64,000 nucleotides of DNA from contig NZ_JADNRM010000009.1 of NCBI RefSeq assembly GCF_021730445.1, positions 5,223 to 69,222 of the forward strand, written 5' to 3'. The notes under the pieces are model-generated. The model made no database searches and was not told the origin of the DNA. It saw only the letters and a program-made list of their open reading frames with translations. Positions within the stretch are counted from its first letter, which is position 1. Each line of letters begins with the position of its first letter. The DNA is from Phocaeicola faecalis (GTDB lineage Bacteria; Bacteroidota; Bacteroidia; Bacteroidales; Bacteroidaceae). This document shows, in pieces, positions 19,205 to 29,030 of the stretch. The translations under genes and the position numbers were made by a program.

Positions 19205-22200
19205 ATGAAAAAAATCACACTTTCACTCATTCTATTGTTGGCAGCCATGGTCACCCATGCACAACAATTTACCATTACCGGTAGCGTTGTCGACAAAAAG
19301 TCCAACGAAGCTATTATCGGTGCCAGTATAATTGTCAAAGGAACTGCTCATGGAACCATCACCAATGTAGATGGTGCATTCTCTCTTGACAAAGTAAACA
19401 AAGGAGATGTATTAGTCATCTCGTATGTAGGATATCAGTCACAAGACATTCTTCTTAATGGAAATCAAAAGAATCTCGACATCAAGATGGTCGAAGACTC
19501 GAAAACCTTAGACGAAGTGGTGGTAGTGGGTTATGGCATCCAAAGGAAGCAGGATATTACCGGCTCTGTTGTCTCAGTAGGTGAAGGCAAATTTACGGAA
19601 GGCGTAAATACAAATGCTTTTCAGATGATCAATGGTAAAGCAGCCGGTGTAAACATCAGCCAGACAAGCTCTGCTCCAGGTGCCTCTACGAAAATCCAGA
19701 TTCGCGGTGCAGGTTCCATTAACAGCAGCAACTCTGCATTGGTGGTAGTAGACGGACTTCCGGGGGTAGACCCTTCTTCCATTAACCCCAACGATATTAA
19801 GTCAATAGAAATATTAAAGGACGCCTCAGCCGCAGCCATTTATGGAACGCGTGCAGCCAATGGCGTCGTACTGATTACGACAAAGAGCGGCAACAAGGGA
19901 GAAATGACCGTGAAGTTCGGTGCAGAAGTAGGATTTCAGTCTGTAGCAAAAACAATAGATGTTCTCAATGGGAAACAATATATGGAAACGCTGAATGCCC
20001 TTCGTTTGGAATCAAATAATCCCGAAGGAGCTATCTATACAGCAGAACAAATTGCAGCTGTAGGTAAAGGTACGAACTGGCAGGATGAGATTTTCCGTGC
20101 TTCTGCACCGGTACAAAACTATCAATTATCCATATCCGGTGGAGGCGATAAGCATGACTATTATTTAGGACTCAGCTATTTTGACCAGCAAGGAGTTGTG
20201 AAACTCTCTAATTTAAAGAAATACAATGTAAGGGCCAATATGAATTTTACTCCGAAAACATTCTTGCGCTTTAAATTCAATATGAACTATACACGTACCG
20301 ATGGAAAATCTACATATGAAAATATGACCGGAGCCAATGAAGCCGCAGGCCCAATTAATTCTGCTCTGCAATTTGACCCGACTCTAGCTCCGGGCATTGA
20401 CCCGGAAACAGGACGTTATCGGAAAAACAGCTTTATCGCACTCGACAACCCACAAGCACTTTTATATGGTATCAGTCCTGAAAAACAAGGGAATAGTGTT
20501 TATGGAACATTCACCACAGAAATTGAGCCATTCAAAGATTTCGTGTTTACAGCCAGATTAGGTGCCACCATCGATTCTTATACCGAGTCCAGCTACAGAA
20601 GCAGAGAGACTATCAACGGATTGGCCAGTAAGGGCGAAGCCTCAAAGAAAAGTGGAGAAAATACCCAATGGCTGGCAGAATTCTTATTGAGTTATAAAAA
20701 GAATTTCAATGACGTTCATAAACTAACCTTTCTGGCCGGTGCTACATTCGAACAGTTCTTGTCACAATATGTAAGAGGAACAGCCAAAGGCTTCTTGTCG
20801 GATGTCACAGGTTTCAACAATATGCATAGCGGAGACAATCTGAATGGAGATGATGTTTATTCTTATAAAGACCGCAACCGCTTGAATGGTTTCTTAGGCA
20901 GAATCAACTACGATTTTATGAATAAATATCTACTTACAGCATCTTTCCGTTATGATGGAACTTCACGGTTCTCCAAAGACCATAAATATGCTTTCTTCCC
21001 ATCCGTGGCTTTTGCATGGAGAATGTCGGAAGAACCATTTATCAAGAAGTTTGAAAATATCAGCGATTTAAAGTTGCGCATCGGATACGGACAGTTAGGA
21101 AACCAAGGTATCGCCAACTATCAAACCATCCAAACTCTTTCTGCCGGAGGCTCTGCTGTCTTTGGGAACTCACTCGCTCAAGGAGTAGTACAGGCAAGGC
21201 TTCCTAATCCCGGACTAAAATGGGAAACAACAGCAGAATCCAATATAGGTGTAGACTTTGGCTTCTTTAATAACCGTATCACAGGTAGTTTAGACTTCTA
21301 TATCCGTGATACAAAAGACCAGTTATTTAACAAACCGTTGCCCTCTTCTATAGGATTCAGCAACGTGAAAGTGAATGCGGGAAAAGTTCGTAATTCCGGT
21401 ATCGACTTTACACTAAACACAGTAAATATTAACTCAAAAGCATGGGGATGGGATACTTCTTTAAACCTTTCTTTCCTAAAGAACAGAGTTAAGGAACTTC
21501 CGGCATTTATTCCCGAATTGATAACAGGTTCTGTTTCCAGCTTCATCTCCGGTTATGAAATAACCAGAGTGGGTGACCCCATTTATTCATATTATGGTTA
21601 TGAAGTGGAAGGAATCTTTCAAAAAGACGATAACATTGCCAGCTCTGCCCAGCCCAATGCCAAACCAGGTGAATTAAAGTTCAAGAATCAGGATAGCGAC
21701 AATGCCATCACTTCAAATGACCGGGTAGTATTGGGTAAACCTTTCCCCGATGTGACCTTTGGCTTTACGAATAGCCTCCGTTACAAAAATTTCTCTTTAA
21801 GCATTTTTGTCCAAGGGGTGCTGGGTATACAAACACTAGATGCAAATGTCATTGAAACACTTTACCCGACCAATGAATATCGTAACCGAATAGCTAAATA
21901 CTATACAGGCAGATGGACTGAGAATAATCCAACCAATAAATATCCCAGCGGAGTAAATCCCTCTAATTATGGCGGACAATATTCCATTAACTCATTAACG
22001 GTAGTAGATGCTTCTTTTGTACGCATTAAAAACATAAATCTGAGTTATGACATACCAATCAAGAAGAATAATATTATACAGGCTGCCACCATTTATGGAG
22101 CAATAGATAATCTTTTCACATTCACCGGCTATGACGGTTTCGACCCTGACGCAAGCGCATCAGGAAGCGATAAGGTTTCTAAAGTAAACTATAATAGTTA

Positions 22201-22246
22201 TCCATTGGCACGTACTGTAAGATTTGGAGTAAATATCACATTCTAA
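19205..22246 (+). CDS. SusC-like TonB-dependent glycan transporter (PUL1)
   Basis: 1013 residues. Signal peptide (SLILLLAAMVTHAQQ), then a carboxypeptidase-regulatory-like domain (about 23-100; GSVVDKKSNEAIIGASI, NVDGAFSLDKV, ISYVGYQSQ), the TonB-box region (LDEVVVVGYGIQRKQDITG), the plug (RGAGSINSSNSALVVVDG; ILKDASAAAIYGTRAANGV), and a 22-strand barrel ending in the aromatic RFGVNITF. It forms the outer-membrane import channel with the SusD-like lipoprotein encoded 12 nt downstream. It has no N-terminal STN domain, consistent with control by the hybrid sensor rather than by an anti-sigma factor. Confidence 0.97.
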   Translation: MKKITLSLILLLAAMVTHAQQFTITGSVVDKKSNEAIIGASIIVKGTAHGTITNVDGAFSLDKVNKGDVLVISYVGYQSQDILLNGNQKNLDIKMVEDSKTLDEVVVVGYGIQRKQDITGSVVSVGEGKFTEGVNTNAFQMINGKAAGVNISQTSSAPGASTKIQIRGAGSINSSNSALVVVDGLPGVDPSSINPNDIKSIEILKDASAAAIYGTRAANGVVLITTKSGNKGEMTVKFGAEVGFQSVAKTIDVLNGKQYMETLNALRLESNNPEGAIYTAEQIAAVGKGTNWQDEIFRASAPVQNYQLSISGGGDKHDYYLGLSYFDQQGVVKLSNLKKYNVRANMNFTPKTFLRFKFNMNYTRTDGKSTYENMTGANEAAGPINSALQFDPTLAPGIDPETGRYRKNSFIALDNPQALLYGISPEKQGNSVYGTFTTEIEPFKDFVFTARLGATIDSYTESSYRSRETINGLASKGEASKKSGENTQWLAEFLLSYKKNFNDVHKLTFLAGATFEQFLSQYVRGTAKGFLSDVTGFNNMHSGDNLNGDDVYSYKDRNRLNGFLGRINYDFMNKYLLTASFRYDGTSRFSKDHKYAFFPSVAFAWRMSEEPFIKKFENISDLKLRIGYGQLGNQGIANYQTIQTLSAGGSAVFGNSLAQGVVQARLPNPGLKWETTAESNIGVDFGFFNNRITGSLDFYIRDTKDQLFNKPLPSSIGFSNVKVNAGKVRNSGIDFTLNTVNINSKAWGWDTSLNLSFLKNRVKELPAFIPELITGSVSSFISGYEITRVGDPIYSYYGYEVEGIFQKDDNIASSAQPNAKPGELKFKNQDSDNAITSNDRVVLGKPFPDVTFGFTNSLRYKNFSLSIFVQGVLGIQTLDANVIETLYPTNEYRNRIAKYYTGRWTENNPTNKYPSGVNPSNYGGQYSINSLTVVDASFVRIKNINLSYDIPIKKNNIIQAATIYGAIDNLFTFTGYDGFDPDASASGSDKVSKVNYNSYPLARTVRFGVNITF

Positions 22247-22258
22247 AAACAAAGCACT

Positions 22259-23752
22259 ATGAAAATAAATAAATACATATATATCATTGCCGCATCATTA
22301 TTATTAAGCGGCACCATGAGCTGTACAGATTTTCTTGAAGAGAAAGTTTACACAGAATATGACCCCAATGCAATGTTGCAAGACCAGTCAGGTATTGATG
22401 CACTGCTTGCCGGTGCCTATGCACGTTCCAGAATTATCGAGTACTCCAGCCGTAATTATACCTACCTGATGAATGAGTTTCCAACCGATATTGCTTTCGA
22501 GACAGGAGGTGGACTGGAACGTGATGCGGCTCCGTTTATCAACTTTATTTGGGCGGTAGACAATTCCATCTTAAATTCTTTCTGGGGTAAAATGTATGAG
22601 GCAATTGCCAGTGCCAATTCTGTGCTTAACGTCACAGAAGGCCTACAAGGTGTCTCAGAAGAAAACCTAAAGAAAATACAAGGAGAAGCTCGTTTTATAC
22701 GTGCCGTATCCTACTATTTCTTATATAATATCTTTGGAACAACTCCAATTATCGAAATTCCGAAAGATGCAAGTCCCGATGAAATTGAACAGATAGGCAA
22801 GTCAACCCCACGCGCCAGTCAGGAAGATTTCGTCAAATATTTAGTAGCTGACCTGACCTTTGCCGCTGAAAATCTGCCGATAGAAGAAAACCCAATCGGA
22901 AAAGCGACAAAAGGTGCAGCTCTTGCCGTTCTTACCAAACTTTATATGCATGAAAAGGATTGGGACAATGTCATCTCAACCTCACAACAAGTCATTGATT
23001 TGAATTATTATTCATTATATGACAATTACAAGAAGATGTTTTCCATAGAAGGAGAAAATAACAAGGAATATATCTATAGAGCTCCCTGTATCGCCCAATC
23101 AGGTTATCACAATAACTATATGCCGCATGCATTTCCTCCCAATTATCCGATTCAGTCCAATTGGGTCAACTTTGGTGCACAGTTCAGGACTTACACCGCA
23201 TTTTATGAAACTTTCTTGCCCAACGACAATAGAACGGAAGTCCTGATTACAAATTACACCGATCAAAGTGGAGAGAAAGTCGAATTACTCAGAAACGAAG
23301 AAGGCGTTGCCTTGGACAATGTAAGAAGCTTTAAATATTGGCCGGACCCTGATGCTGTAGGTGAAGCAAACGGTAATGATATTGTTTATATTCGTTACGC
23401 AGATATCTTACTCTGTAAAGCAGAAGCTTTAAATGAGAAACAAGGGCCCAATCAAGAAAGTATCACGCTCATCAACATGATAAGAAAAAGAGCAAAGACC
23501 GATGAGATTTCGTTAAACGACTATAACAGTAAAGAAGCATTAAGAGACTTTATCTTAGCAGAAAGAGGCAGGGAATTTTTCTCTGAAGGCCTGAGAAGAG
23601 AAGACCTCATCAGACATGGCAAATTCATTTCTGATGCAGTAGCAAGAGGCAAGAACGCAAAGCCTTTCCATGTGCTTTATCCTATTCCGCAACGACAAAG
23701 AGAGGCTAATAGCAGTTTGGGACAAAATCCGGGATACGAAGGAGCCGAATAA
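22259..23752 (+). CDS. SusD-like glycan-binding lipoprotein (PUL1)
   Basis: 497 residues. The lipoprotein signal ends at Cys22 (LLLSGTMSCTDFLEEKV). TPR-like helices typical of SusD/RagB are visible (IQGEARFIRAVSYYFLYNIF, ALAVLTKLYMHEKDWDNV) and the C-terminus carries the usual ERGREFFSEGLRREDLIRHG and YPIPQRQREANSSLGQNPGY. It is the extracellular lid on the SusC barrel and captures the oligosaccharide. Which glycan it binds cannot be read from the sequence. Confidence 0.97.
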   Translation: MKINKYIYIIAASLLLSGTMSCTDFLEEKVYTEYDPNAMLQDQSGIDALLAGAYARSRIIEYSSRNYTYLMNEFPTDIAFETGGGLERDAAPFINFIWAVDNSILNSFWGKMYEAIASANSVLNVTEGLQGVSEENLKKIQGEARFIRAVSYYFLYNIFGTTPIIEIPKDASPDEIEQIGKSTPRASQEDFVKYLVADLTFAAENLPIEENPIGKATKGAALAVLTKLYMHEKDWDNVISTSQQVIDLNYYSLYDNYKKMFSIEGENNKEYIYRAPCIAQSGYHNNYMPHAFPPNYPIQSNWVNFGAQFRTYTAFYETFLPNDNRTEVLITNYTDQSGEKVELLRNEEGVALDNVRSFKYWPDPDAVGEANGNDIVYIRYADILLCKAEALNEKQGPNQESITLINMIRKRAKTDEISLNDYNSKEALRDFILAERGREFFSEGLRREDLIRHGKFISDAVARGKNAKPFHVLYPIPQRQREANSSLGQNPGYEGAE

Positions 23753-23774
23753 CATAGCAAAGCAAAGGGACTGA

Positions 23775-23804
23775 CTCCAAAGGCAGGACAACCTGTCTTT
23801 GGAG
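23775..23804 (+). promoter_or_regulatory. Hairpin after susD, possible attenuator or mRNA end
   Basis: CTCCAAAGGCAGG and CCTGTCTTTGGAG form a 13-bp stem (one G-U) with loop ACAA, 22 nt after the susD stop. There is no T-run, so it may be an mRNA-processing or 3'-stabilising structure that makes susC-susD more abundant than the enzymes downstream. Confidence 0.45.
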
Positions 23805-23913
23805 GGTCTCTCTCCACACTGTTTATCCGCCATCCATCACTTTCATTATGAGAGCCATATTGGTTTGCGGTAAAGTAAAGAAGGATTCTCGGCTGAATAT
23901 CATTTTTTTATTC

Positions 23914-23921
23914 TATCTTTG
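23914..23921 (+). promoter_or_regulatory. Possible internal promoter before the GH29-GH36 gene
   Basis: TATCTTTG matches the -7 consensus, 45 nt before the ATG. The 214-bp gap after susD is unusually long for a PUL operon. No clear -33. Confidence 0.4.
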
Positions 23922-23966
23922 GATGCACTGTCCACCAACAACCATGTGCTAAATATAGTATAAGCA

Positions 23967-26900
23967 ATGAACAAACTCTATCTATACATAATGCTCGTTA
24001 TGAGCTCTGTCTTGTGTTATGCACAACCGGAAATTATTGTTCCCAAACCTCATCAGCTGAAATGGCACGAAGCGGAAATGGGAGCCGTTTTTCACTATGA
24101 CCTTCATGTGTTTGATGGAATACGTTACGGACAAGGCAATAACCGTATCAATCCCATTGAAGATTATAATATATTTAATCCTACCCAACTGGATACTGAC
24201 CAATGGATTCAGGCAGCCAAAGCAGCAGGATGTAAATTTGCCGTACTGACAGCCACGCACGAAACCGGGTTCGGTCTATGGCAAAGCGACGTAAATCCAT
24301 ATTGCCTGAAAGCCGTAAAATGGAGAGATGGAAAGGGAGACATCGTCCGAGATTTTGTCAACTCTTGCCGGAAATATGGTATTCAGCCGGGCATTTATGT
24401 AGGAATCAGATGGAACTCATTACTGGGTATACATAATTTTAAAGTAGCCGGTGATGGGGAGTTTGCAGCCAACAGACAAGCATGGTATAAACGATATTGC
24501 GAGAAAATGGTGGAAGAGCTATGCACACGCTACGGAGAATTATTCATGATTTGGTTTGATGGCGGAGCCGACGACCCTCATGGAGACGGACCGGACGTGG
24601 AACCCATCGTCAACAAGTATCAACCCAATTGCCTATTTTATCACAATGTAGACAGAGCGGATTTGCGCTGGGGCGGTTCTGAGTCGGGCACTGTCGGTTA
24701 TCCTTGCTGGAGCACCTTTCCTTATCCCTACAGCCATAGCAATGCCACCGAGCCCAATCGCGACCACGGAAAACTGCTGAAGCATGGTGACCCTAACGGC
24801 AGATACTGGGTACCGTCAATGGCAGACAGTCCACTACGAGGCGCCAATGGCCGCCACGAATGGTTTTGGGAGCCGGACGATGAAAACAATATCTACTCTG
24901 TGGATGAATTGATGAATATGTATGAAAAGTCTGTGGGACGTAATGCCACCCTAATGATGGGACTGACACCGAATCCTGACGGATTAATTCCCGATGGAGA
25001 CCGCCAGCGCCTTATGGAATGGGGACAGGAAATAAACCGTCGTTTCAGTACTCCACTTGCCCAGACAGCCGGACAAAAGAAAAGTCTGGTACTGAAATTA
25101 GATAAAAAGCAAACCGTCAACTATTGTATCCTTCAAGAAGATATAGCCAAGGGAGAAAGAATCCGTCAATATAAGGTGGAAGCAAAAGTGGATGGTAAAT
25201 GGAAAACTGTATGTACAGGGCAGTCTGTCGGCCACAAACGCATAGAAAGATTTGAACCGGTAGAGACCGCAGTTCTTCGCCTGACAATTACAGAAGCAAT
25301 AGCGCAACCCGAAATTATCAACTTTTGTGCTTACCATATAACTCCTCTTGAACAGACAGATTACACGTACGAAAAAGGAAAATCATTCAAGGATATGCCG
25401 GCTTTGTTCATGCAAGACAGTATTGACCTGACTCATATTTCAACCACTGTCTCTTATGCCAGAACTATTCCCGAACGTACCCAAACTGTTGCTTATCCCG
25501 TAAAGTTACCGGATTATGTCCGTGGCATCTTTTTCAGCCGCGATTCAAGACCGGGAGATTACGAATGGCCCAACAATACCAACCGGCTCCTTCCTTGGAC
25601 TTTCAATCATTTAGCCGAGCTGACAGATTCCCAATACCCGGGAATTCCTTCCAATGCCGCCCCTTCCACTGTGGGGGATGCTTTATTGCTTGAGCTTAAA
25701 AATGGAGAGTTTGTATTTGCCAAAGCTGTTGCAGGAAAGAATAGCCTAAGCTGGCTGCAAGTCAATAAAAACGGTTCGATAACCCTTTATGTTTCAACTT
25801 TAGGAAAAGATGCCCTTGCCCCTACCGTTCCTCTTTTATTAACCGGACAGGCTAAATCTGTATATGAAACTGTACGCAAGGCTTATCAATCCCTGATTGC
25901 AGACAAAGAAGTTTCCAGTTTGAAGAGCCGGACAGAGAAAGATTATTTCGAAGCTTTCCGCTATCTGGGCTGGTGCACTTGGGAACATTATCATTACGAT
26001 ATAGATGAAAACAAAATAACAAACGATATCGAAGCGATTGAAGCCTCCAAGATTCCCATCAGATATGTTTTAATAGACGACGGACATCTTGCCAACAAAA
26101 ACCGACAACTGACCGGTTTTATGCCTGATAAAAAGCGTTTCCCCTCAGGATGGGGAAATATCATCTCACATAAGAAGGACGATAAAATCAAATGGATGGG
26201 GCTATGGTACAGTTTATCAGGATATTGGATGGGATTATCACCCGAGAACGACTTCTCGACCGACATTCAGCACATATTATACAGACAGAACCAATGCCTG
26301 TTGCCGGGTAAAGACAGTGCCAACATCCGCACTTTCTACCATTATTATGTCAGCTCATTGAAAGAACATGGATTTGACTTTCTGAAAGTCGACAATCAAG
26401 CATTCACACTTCCTCTTTACATGGGAGGAATAGAAAGTATCAGACAGGCGGCTGACTGCAACCGGAGTCTGGAAGAGGAAATGCATAGACAGAAGATGGG
26501 GTTGATGAACTGTATGGCACAAAATGTTATCAATACAGACCATGTGCTTTACAGCAACAGCACCCGCGTCAGCATTGACTATAAGAAGTACAATGAGAAT
26601 ATGGCGAAATCACATCTGTTCCAATCCTATACCAATACTTTATTATTGGGACAAACAGTATGGCCCGACCATGATATGTTCCACTCCAGCGATACTGTTT
26701 GTGGTGCTTTGATGGCGCGTTCCAAGGCAATTTCGGGAGGACCGGTCTATTTGTCGGACTCCCCTAAAGATTTTATCAAAGAGCATATACTGCCATTAAT
26801 TGATGAACAAGGAAAGCTGTTCCGTCCCAACGAGCCGGCTGTGCCTATGCCTGAATCCGTTCTTACCAACCCATTATGGAGTGGAAAAGCCTACCGTGTC

Positions 26901-27356
26901 ATGGCACCGGTTGGCAATGGTGCATTAGCGGTTATCTGTTATAACCTTAATGTTTCTCCCGAATTCCAGCAAGTAGAGACAACCTTATGCAAAGATGACT
27001 ATTATTTACGCGGAGAATTTGCAGGAATCCCGACAACTCAAGCTTCGCGCATATTACTTTATGATTGGGAGAAACAAGCAGCCGAAGAACTATCCGAAAA
27101 GACCTCTATCCAATTAACCGGGTTTACGGACAAGCTCTTCCATCTCTGCCCGATAGAAAAAGGCTGGGCAGTAATCGGCATTCAAGAAAAGTATTTGTCC
27201 CCCGCCACTGTTGAGATTGTCTCACTAACAGATAATCAACTGACACTAAACGTCTTATGTCCGGGTACACTGAAAGTATGGATAGAGAAAGCCGGAAAAG
27301 CGGAGTTGAGAAGTATATCCATCAATCAACCGAAACAAATTGTAATCTATAAATAA
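23967..27356 (+). CDS. Two-domain glycosidase: GH29 alpha-L-fucosidase fused to GH36-type alpha-galactosidase
   Basis: 1129 residues with a signal peptide (LYIMLVMSSVLCYAQ). Residues about 25-370 are GH29: KWHEAEMGAVFHYDLH, LTATHETGFGLW, and the nucleophile Asp198 in MIWFDGGADD. About 380-465 is a beta-sandwich of the discoidin/accessory type. Residues about 480-1100 are a GH36/raffinose-synthase (Sip1)-like module: FRYLGWCTWEHYHYD, nucleophile Asp809 in FLKVDNQ, and likely acid/base Asp903 in WPDHDMFHS. Both active sites look intact. The enzyme would remove alpha-fucose and alpha-galactose, as in blood-group-B-like ends. It is 18 nt upstream of the sulfatase. Domain borders are by eye, and the GH36 activity could be another alpha-galactoside specificity. 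Confidence 0.85.
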   Translation: MNKLYLYIMLVMSSVLCYAQPEIIVPKPHQLKWHEAEMGAVFHYDLHVFDGIRYGQGNNRINPIEDYNIFNPTQLDTDQWIQAAKAAGCKFAVLTATHETGFGLWQSDVNPYCLKAVKWRDGKGDIVRDFVNSCRKYGIQPGIYVGIRWNSLLGIHNFKVAGDGEFAANRQAWYKRYCEKMVEELCTRYGELFMIWFDGGADDPHGDGPDVEPIVNKYQPNCLFYHNVDRADLRWGGSESGTVGYPCWSTFPYPYSHSNATEPNRDHGKLLKHGDPNGRYWVPSMADSPLRGANGRHEWFWEPDDENNIYSVDELMNMYEKSVGRNATLMMGLTPNPDGLIPDGDRQRLMEWGQEINRRFSTPLAQTAGQKKSLVLKLDKKQTVNYCILQEDIAKGERIRQYKVEAKVDGKWKTVCTGQSVGHKRIERFEPVETAVLRLTITEAIAQPEIINFCAYHITPLEQTDYTYEKGKSFKDMPALFMQDSIDLTHISTTVSYARTIPERTQTVAYPVKLPDYVRGIFFSRDSRPGDYEWPNNTNRLLPWTFNHLAELTDSQYPGIPSNAAPSTVGDALLLELKNGEFVFAKAVAGKNSLSWLQVNKNGSITLYVSTLGKDALAPTVPLLLTGQAKSVYETVRKAYQSLIADKEVSSLKSRTEKDYFEAFRYLGWCTWEHYHYDIDENKITNDIEAIEASKIPIRYVLIDDGHLANKNRQLTGFMPDKKRFPSGWGNIISHKKDDKIKWMGLWYSLSGYWMGLSPENDFSTDIQHILYRQNQCLLPGKDSANIRTFYHYYVSSLKEHGFDFLKVDNQAFTLPLYMGGIESIRQAADCNRSLEEEMHRQKMGLMNCMAQNVINTDHVLYSNSTRVSIDYKKYNENMAKSHLFQSYTNTLLLGQTVWPDHDMFHSSDTVCGALMARSKAISGGPVYLSDSPKDFIKEHILPLIDEQGKLFRPNEPAVPMPESVLTNPLWSGKAYRVMAPVGNGALAVICYNLNVSPEFQQVETTLCKDDYYLRGEFAGIPTTQASRILLYDWEKQAAEELSEKTSIQLTGFTDKLFHLCPIEKGWAVIGIQEKYLSPATVEIVSLTDNQLTLNVLCPGTLKVWIEKAGKAELRSISINQPKQIVIYK

Positions 27357-27374
27357 CCCATAAAACAAACCTAT

Positions 27375-28928
27375 ATGAATAAAAGCTTACTATTATCCTT
27401 AGCCTTGGCTTCTGTAGCAGGAACCAATGCACAAGCACGGGAGAAAGTTACACAGCCCTCTGCAGAGCAGAGACCCAATATCATCTTATTTATGGTGGAC
27501 GATATGGGATGGCAAGACACTTCATTACCTTTCTGGACACAGAAAACACATTATAATGAAGCCTACGAAACTCCCAATATGGAACGTTTGGCCCAAAAAG
27601 GAATGATGTTTACACAGGCCTATGCCTGCAACATCAGTTCAGCTACCCGATGCAGCCTTATCACAGGCGTCAACAACGCACGCCACAGGGTCACCAATTG
27701 GACACTTGAAAGAGACAAAACCACCGACCGCCAAAGTGAAACGGTTCAATTACCGGATTGGAATTATAATGGGGTCAGTCAGGTAGAAGGTACTCCAAAC
27801 ACCTTTGTCGGAACCTCTTTTGTCGATTTATTAAGACAAAGCGGCTACCACACTATCCACTGCGGTAAGGCTCATTTCGGGTCCATCGACACCCCGGGCG
27901 AAAACCCTAACCATTGGGGATTCGAAGTCAACATTGCCGGACACGCTGCCGGAGGACTCGCCACTTATCTGAGTGAAAAGAACTATGGTCATAAACGAGA
28001 CGGCCAACCTTACTCACTTATGGCCATTCCCGGACTGGAGAACTACTGGGGAACAGGTGTATTTGCAACAGAAGCCTTGACTCGTGAAGCAATCAAAGCA
28101 CTGGATAAAGCTAAAAAATATAATCAGCCTTTCTACCTGTATATGTCACATTATGCCATTCATATACCCGTAGACAAAGACATGCGCTTCTATCCCAAAT
28201 ACCTCAAGAAAGGATTGACCGAAAAGGAAGCCGCCTATGCCTCACTCATCGAAGGAATGGATAAAAGTCTGGGAGACTTGATGGATTGGCTGGACAAAAA
28301 TGATGAGGCAGATAATACGATTATTATCTTTATGAGCGACAATGGCGGACTGGCTTCTGAACCTGCATGGCGTGACGGTGAACTCCATACTCAAAACTAT
28401 CCGTTAAATAGTGGAAAAGGCTCTTTATACGAAGGCGGTATCCGGGAGCCCATGATTGTCAGATGGCCCGGTGTAGTCACTCCCGGTACCCGCTGTGACA
28501 AATATCTGATGATTGAAGACTTCTATCCTACCATCCTCGAAATGGCAGGAGTCCAAAATTATAAAACCGTACAACCGCTTGACGGAACCAGTTTCATACC
28601 GCTGCTGAAAGGAACCGGAGACCCATCCAAAGGACGTGCAATCGTATGGAATTTCCCGAATATATGGGGAAATGACGGCCCCGGCATCAATCTGGACTGC
28701 TCCATCCGAAAAGATGAATGGAAACTGGTCTATTATTATGAGACCGGCAAAAAAGAACTGTTTAATATCCCCGAAGATATCGGAGAAAAACATGATGTAG
28801 CCGCACAACACCCTGATATTGTAAAACGCTTATCCAACGAACTAGGTAGCTACTTACGTAAGGTAGGAGGGCAACGCCCCAGCTTTAAAGCCACAAACAA
28901 ACCCTGTCCATGGCCGGACGAAGTGTAA
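27375..28928 (+). CDS. S1-family sulfatase, Ser-type
   Basis: 517 residues with a signal peptide (MNKSLLLSLALASVAGTNAQA). Metal-binding start IILFMVDDMGW; the formylglycine motif is S-S-A-T-R at 88-92 (Ser88 would be oxidised), within ISSATRCSLITG; further landmarks are HCGKAHFG, SHYAIHIPVD and MSDNGGL with a C-terminal GSLYEGGIREPMIVRWPG. It hydrolyses a sulfate ester on a sugar in the periplasm or at the surface. A Ser at this site requires the radical-SAM maturase anSME, which is not in this window. Subfamily (S1_16 or similar) is a guess; sulfated galactose or GalNAc of mucin is the likely kind of substrate. Confidence 0.93.
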   Translation: MNKSLLLSLALASVAGTNAQAREKVTQPSAEQRPNIILFMVDDMGWQDTSLPFWTQKTHYNEAYETPNMERLAQKGMMFTQAYACNISSATRCSLITGVNNARHRVTNWTLERDKTTDRQSETVQLPDWNYNGVSQVEGTPNTFVGTSFVDLLRQSGYHTIHCGKAHFGSIDTPGENPNHWGFEVNIAGHAAGGLATYLSEKNYGHKRDGQPYSLMAIPGLENYWGTGVFATEALTREAIKALDKAKKYNQPFYLYMSHYAIHIPVDKDMRFYPKYLKKGLTEKEAAYASLIEGMDKSLGDLMDWLDKNDEADNTIIIFMSDNGGLASEPAWRDGELHTQNYPLNSGKGSLYEGGIREPMIVRWPGVVTPGTRCDKYLMIEDFYPTILEMAGVQNYKTVQPLDGTSFIPLLKGTGDPSKGRAIVWNFPNIWGNDGPGINLDCSIRKDEWKLVYYYETGKKELFNIPEDIGEKHDVAAQHPDIVKRLSNELGSYLRKVGGQRPSFKATNKPCPWPDEV

Positions 28929-28956
28929 AGACTTGACTCAAAACTCTATATGAAAG

Positions 28957-29010
28957 TCGGGATTATTTCATTTCAAAAGAAAAACAGGAAAGGAAATAAT
29001 TCCGATTTTT
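28957..29010 (+). terminator. Terminator of the PUL1 operon
   Basis: CGGGATTATTTC at 28958-28969 pairs with GAAATAATTCCG at 28993-29004 and is followed by ATTTTT. It lies between the sulfatase and the convergent rnc gene. Confidence 0.65.
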
Positions 29011-29030
29011 GTGTATACGAAGACAGATAA

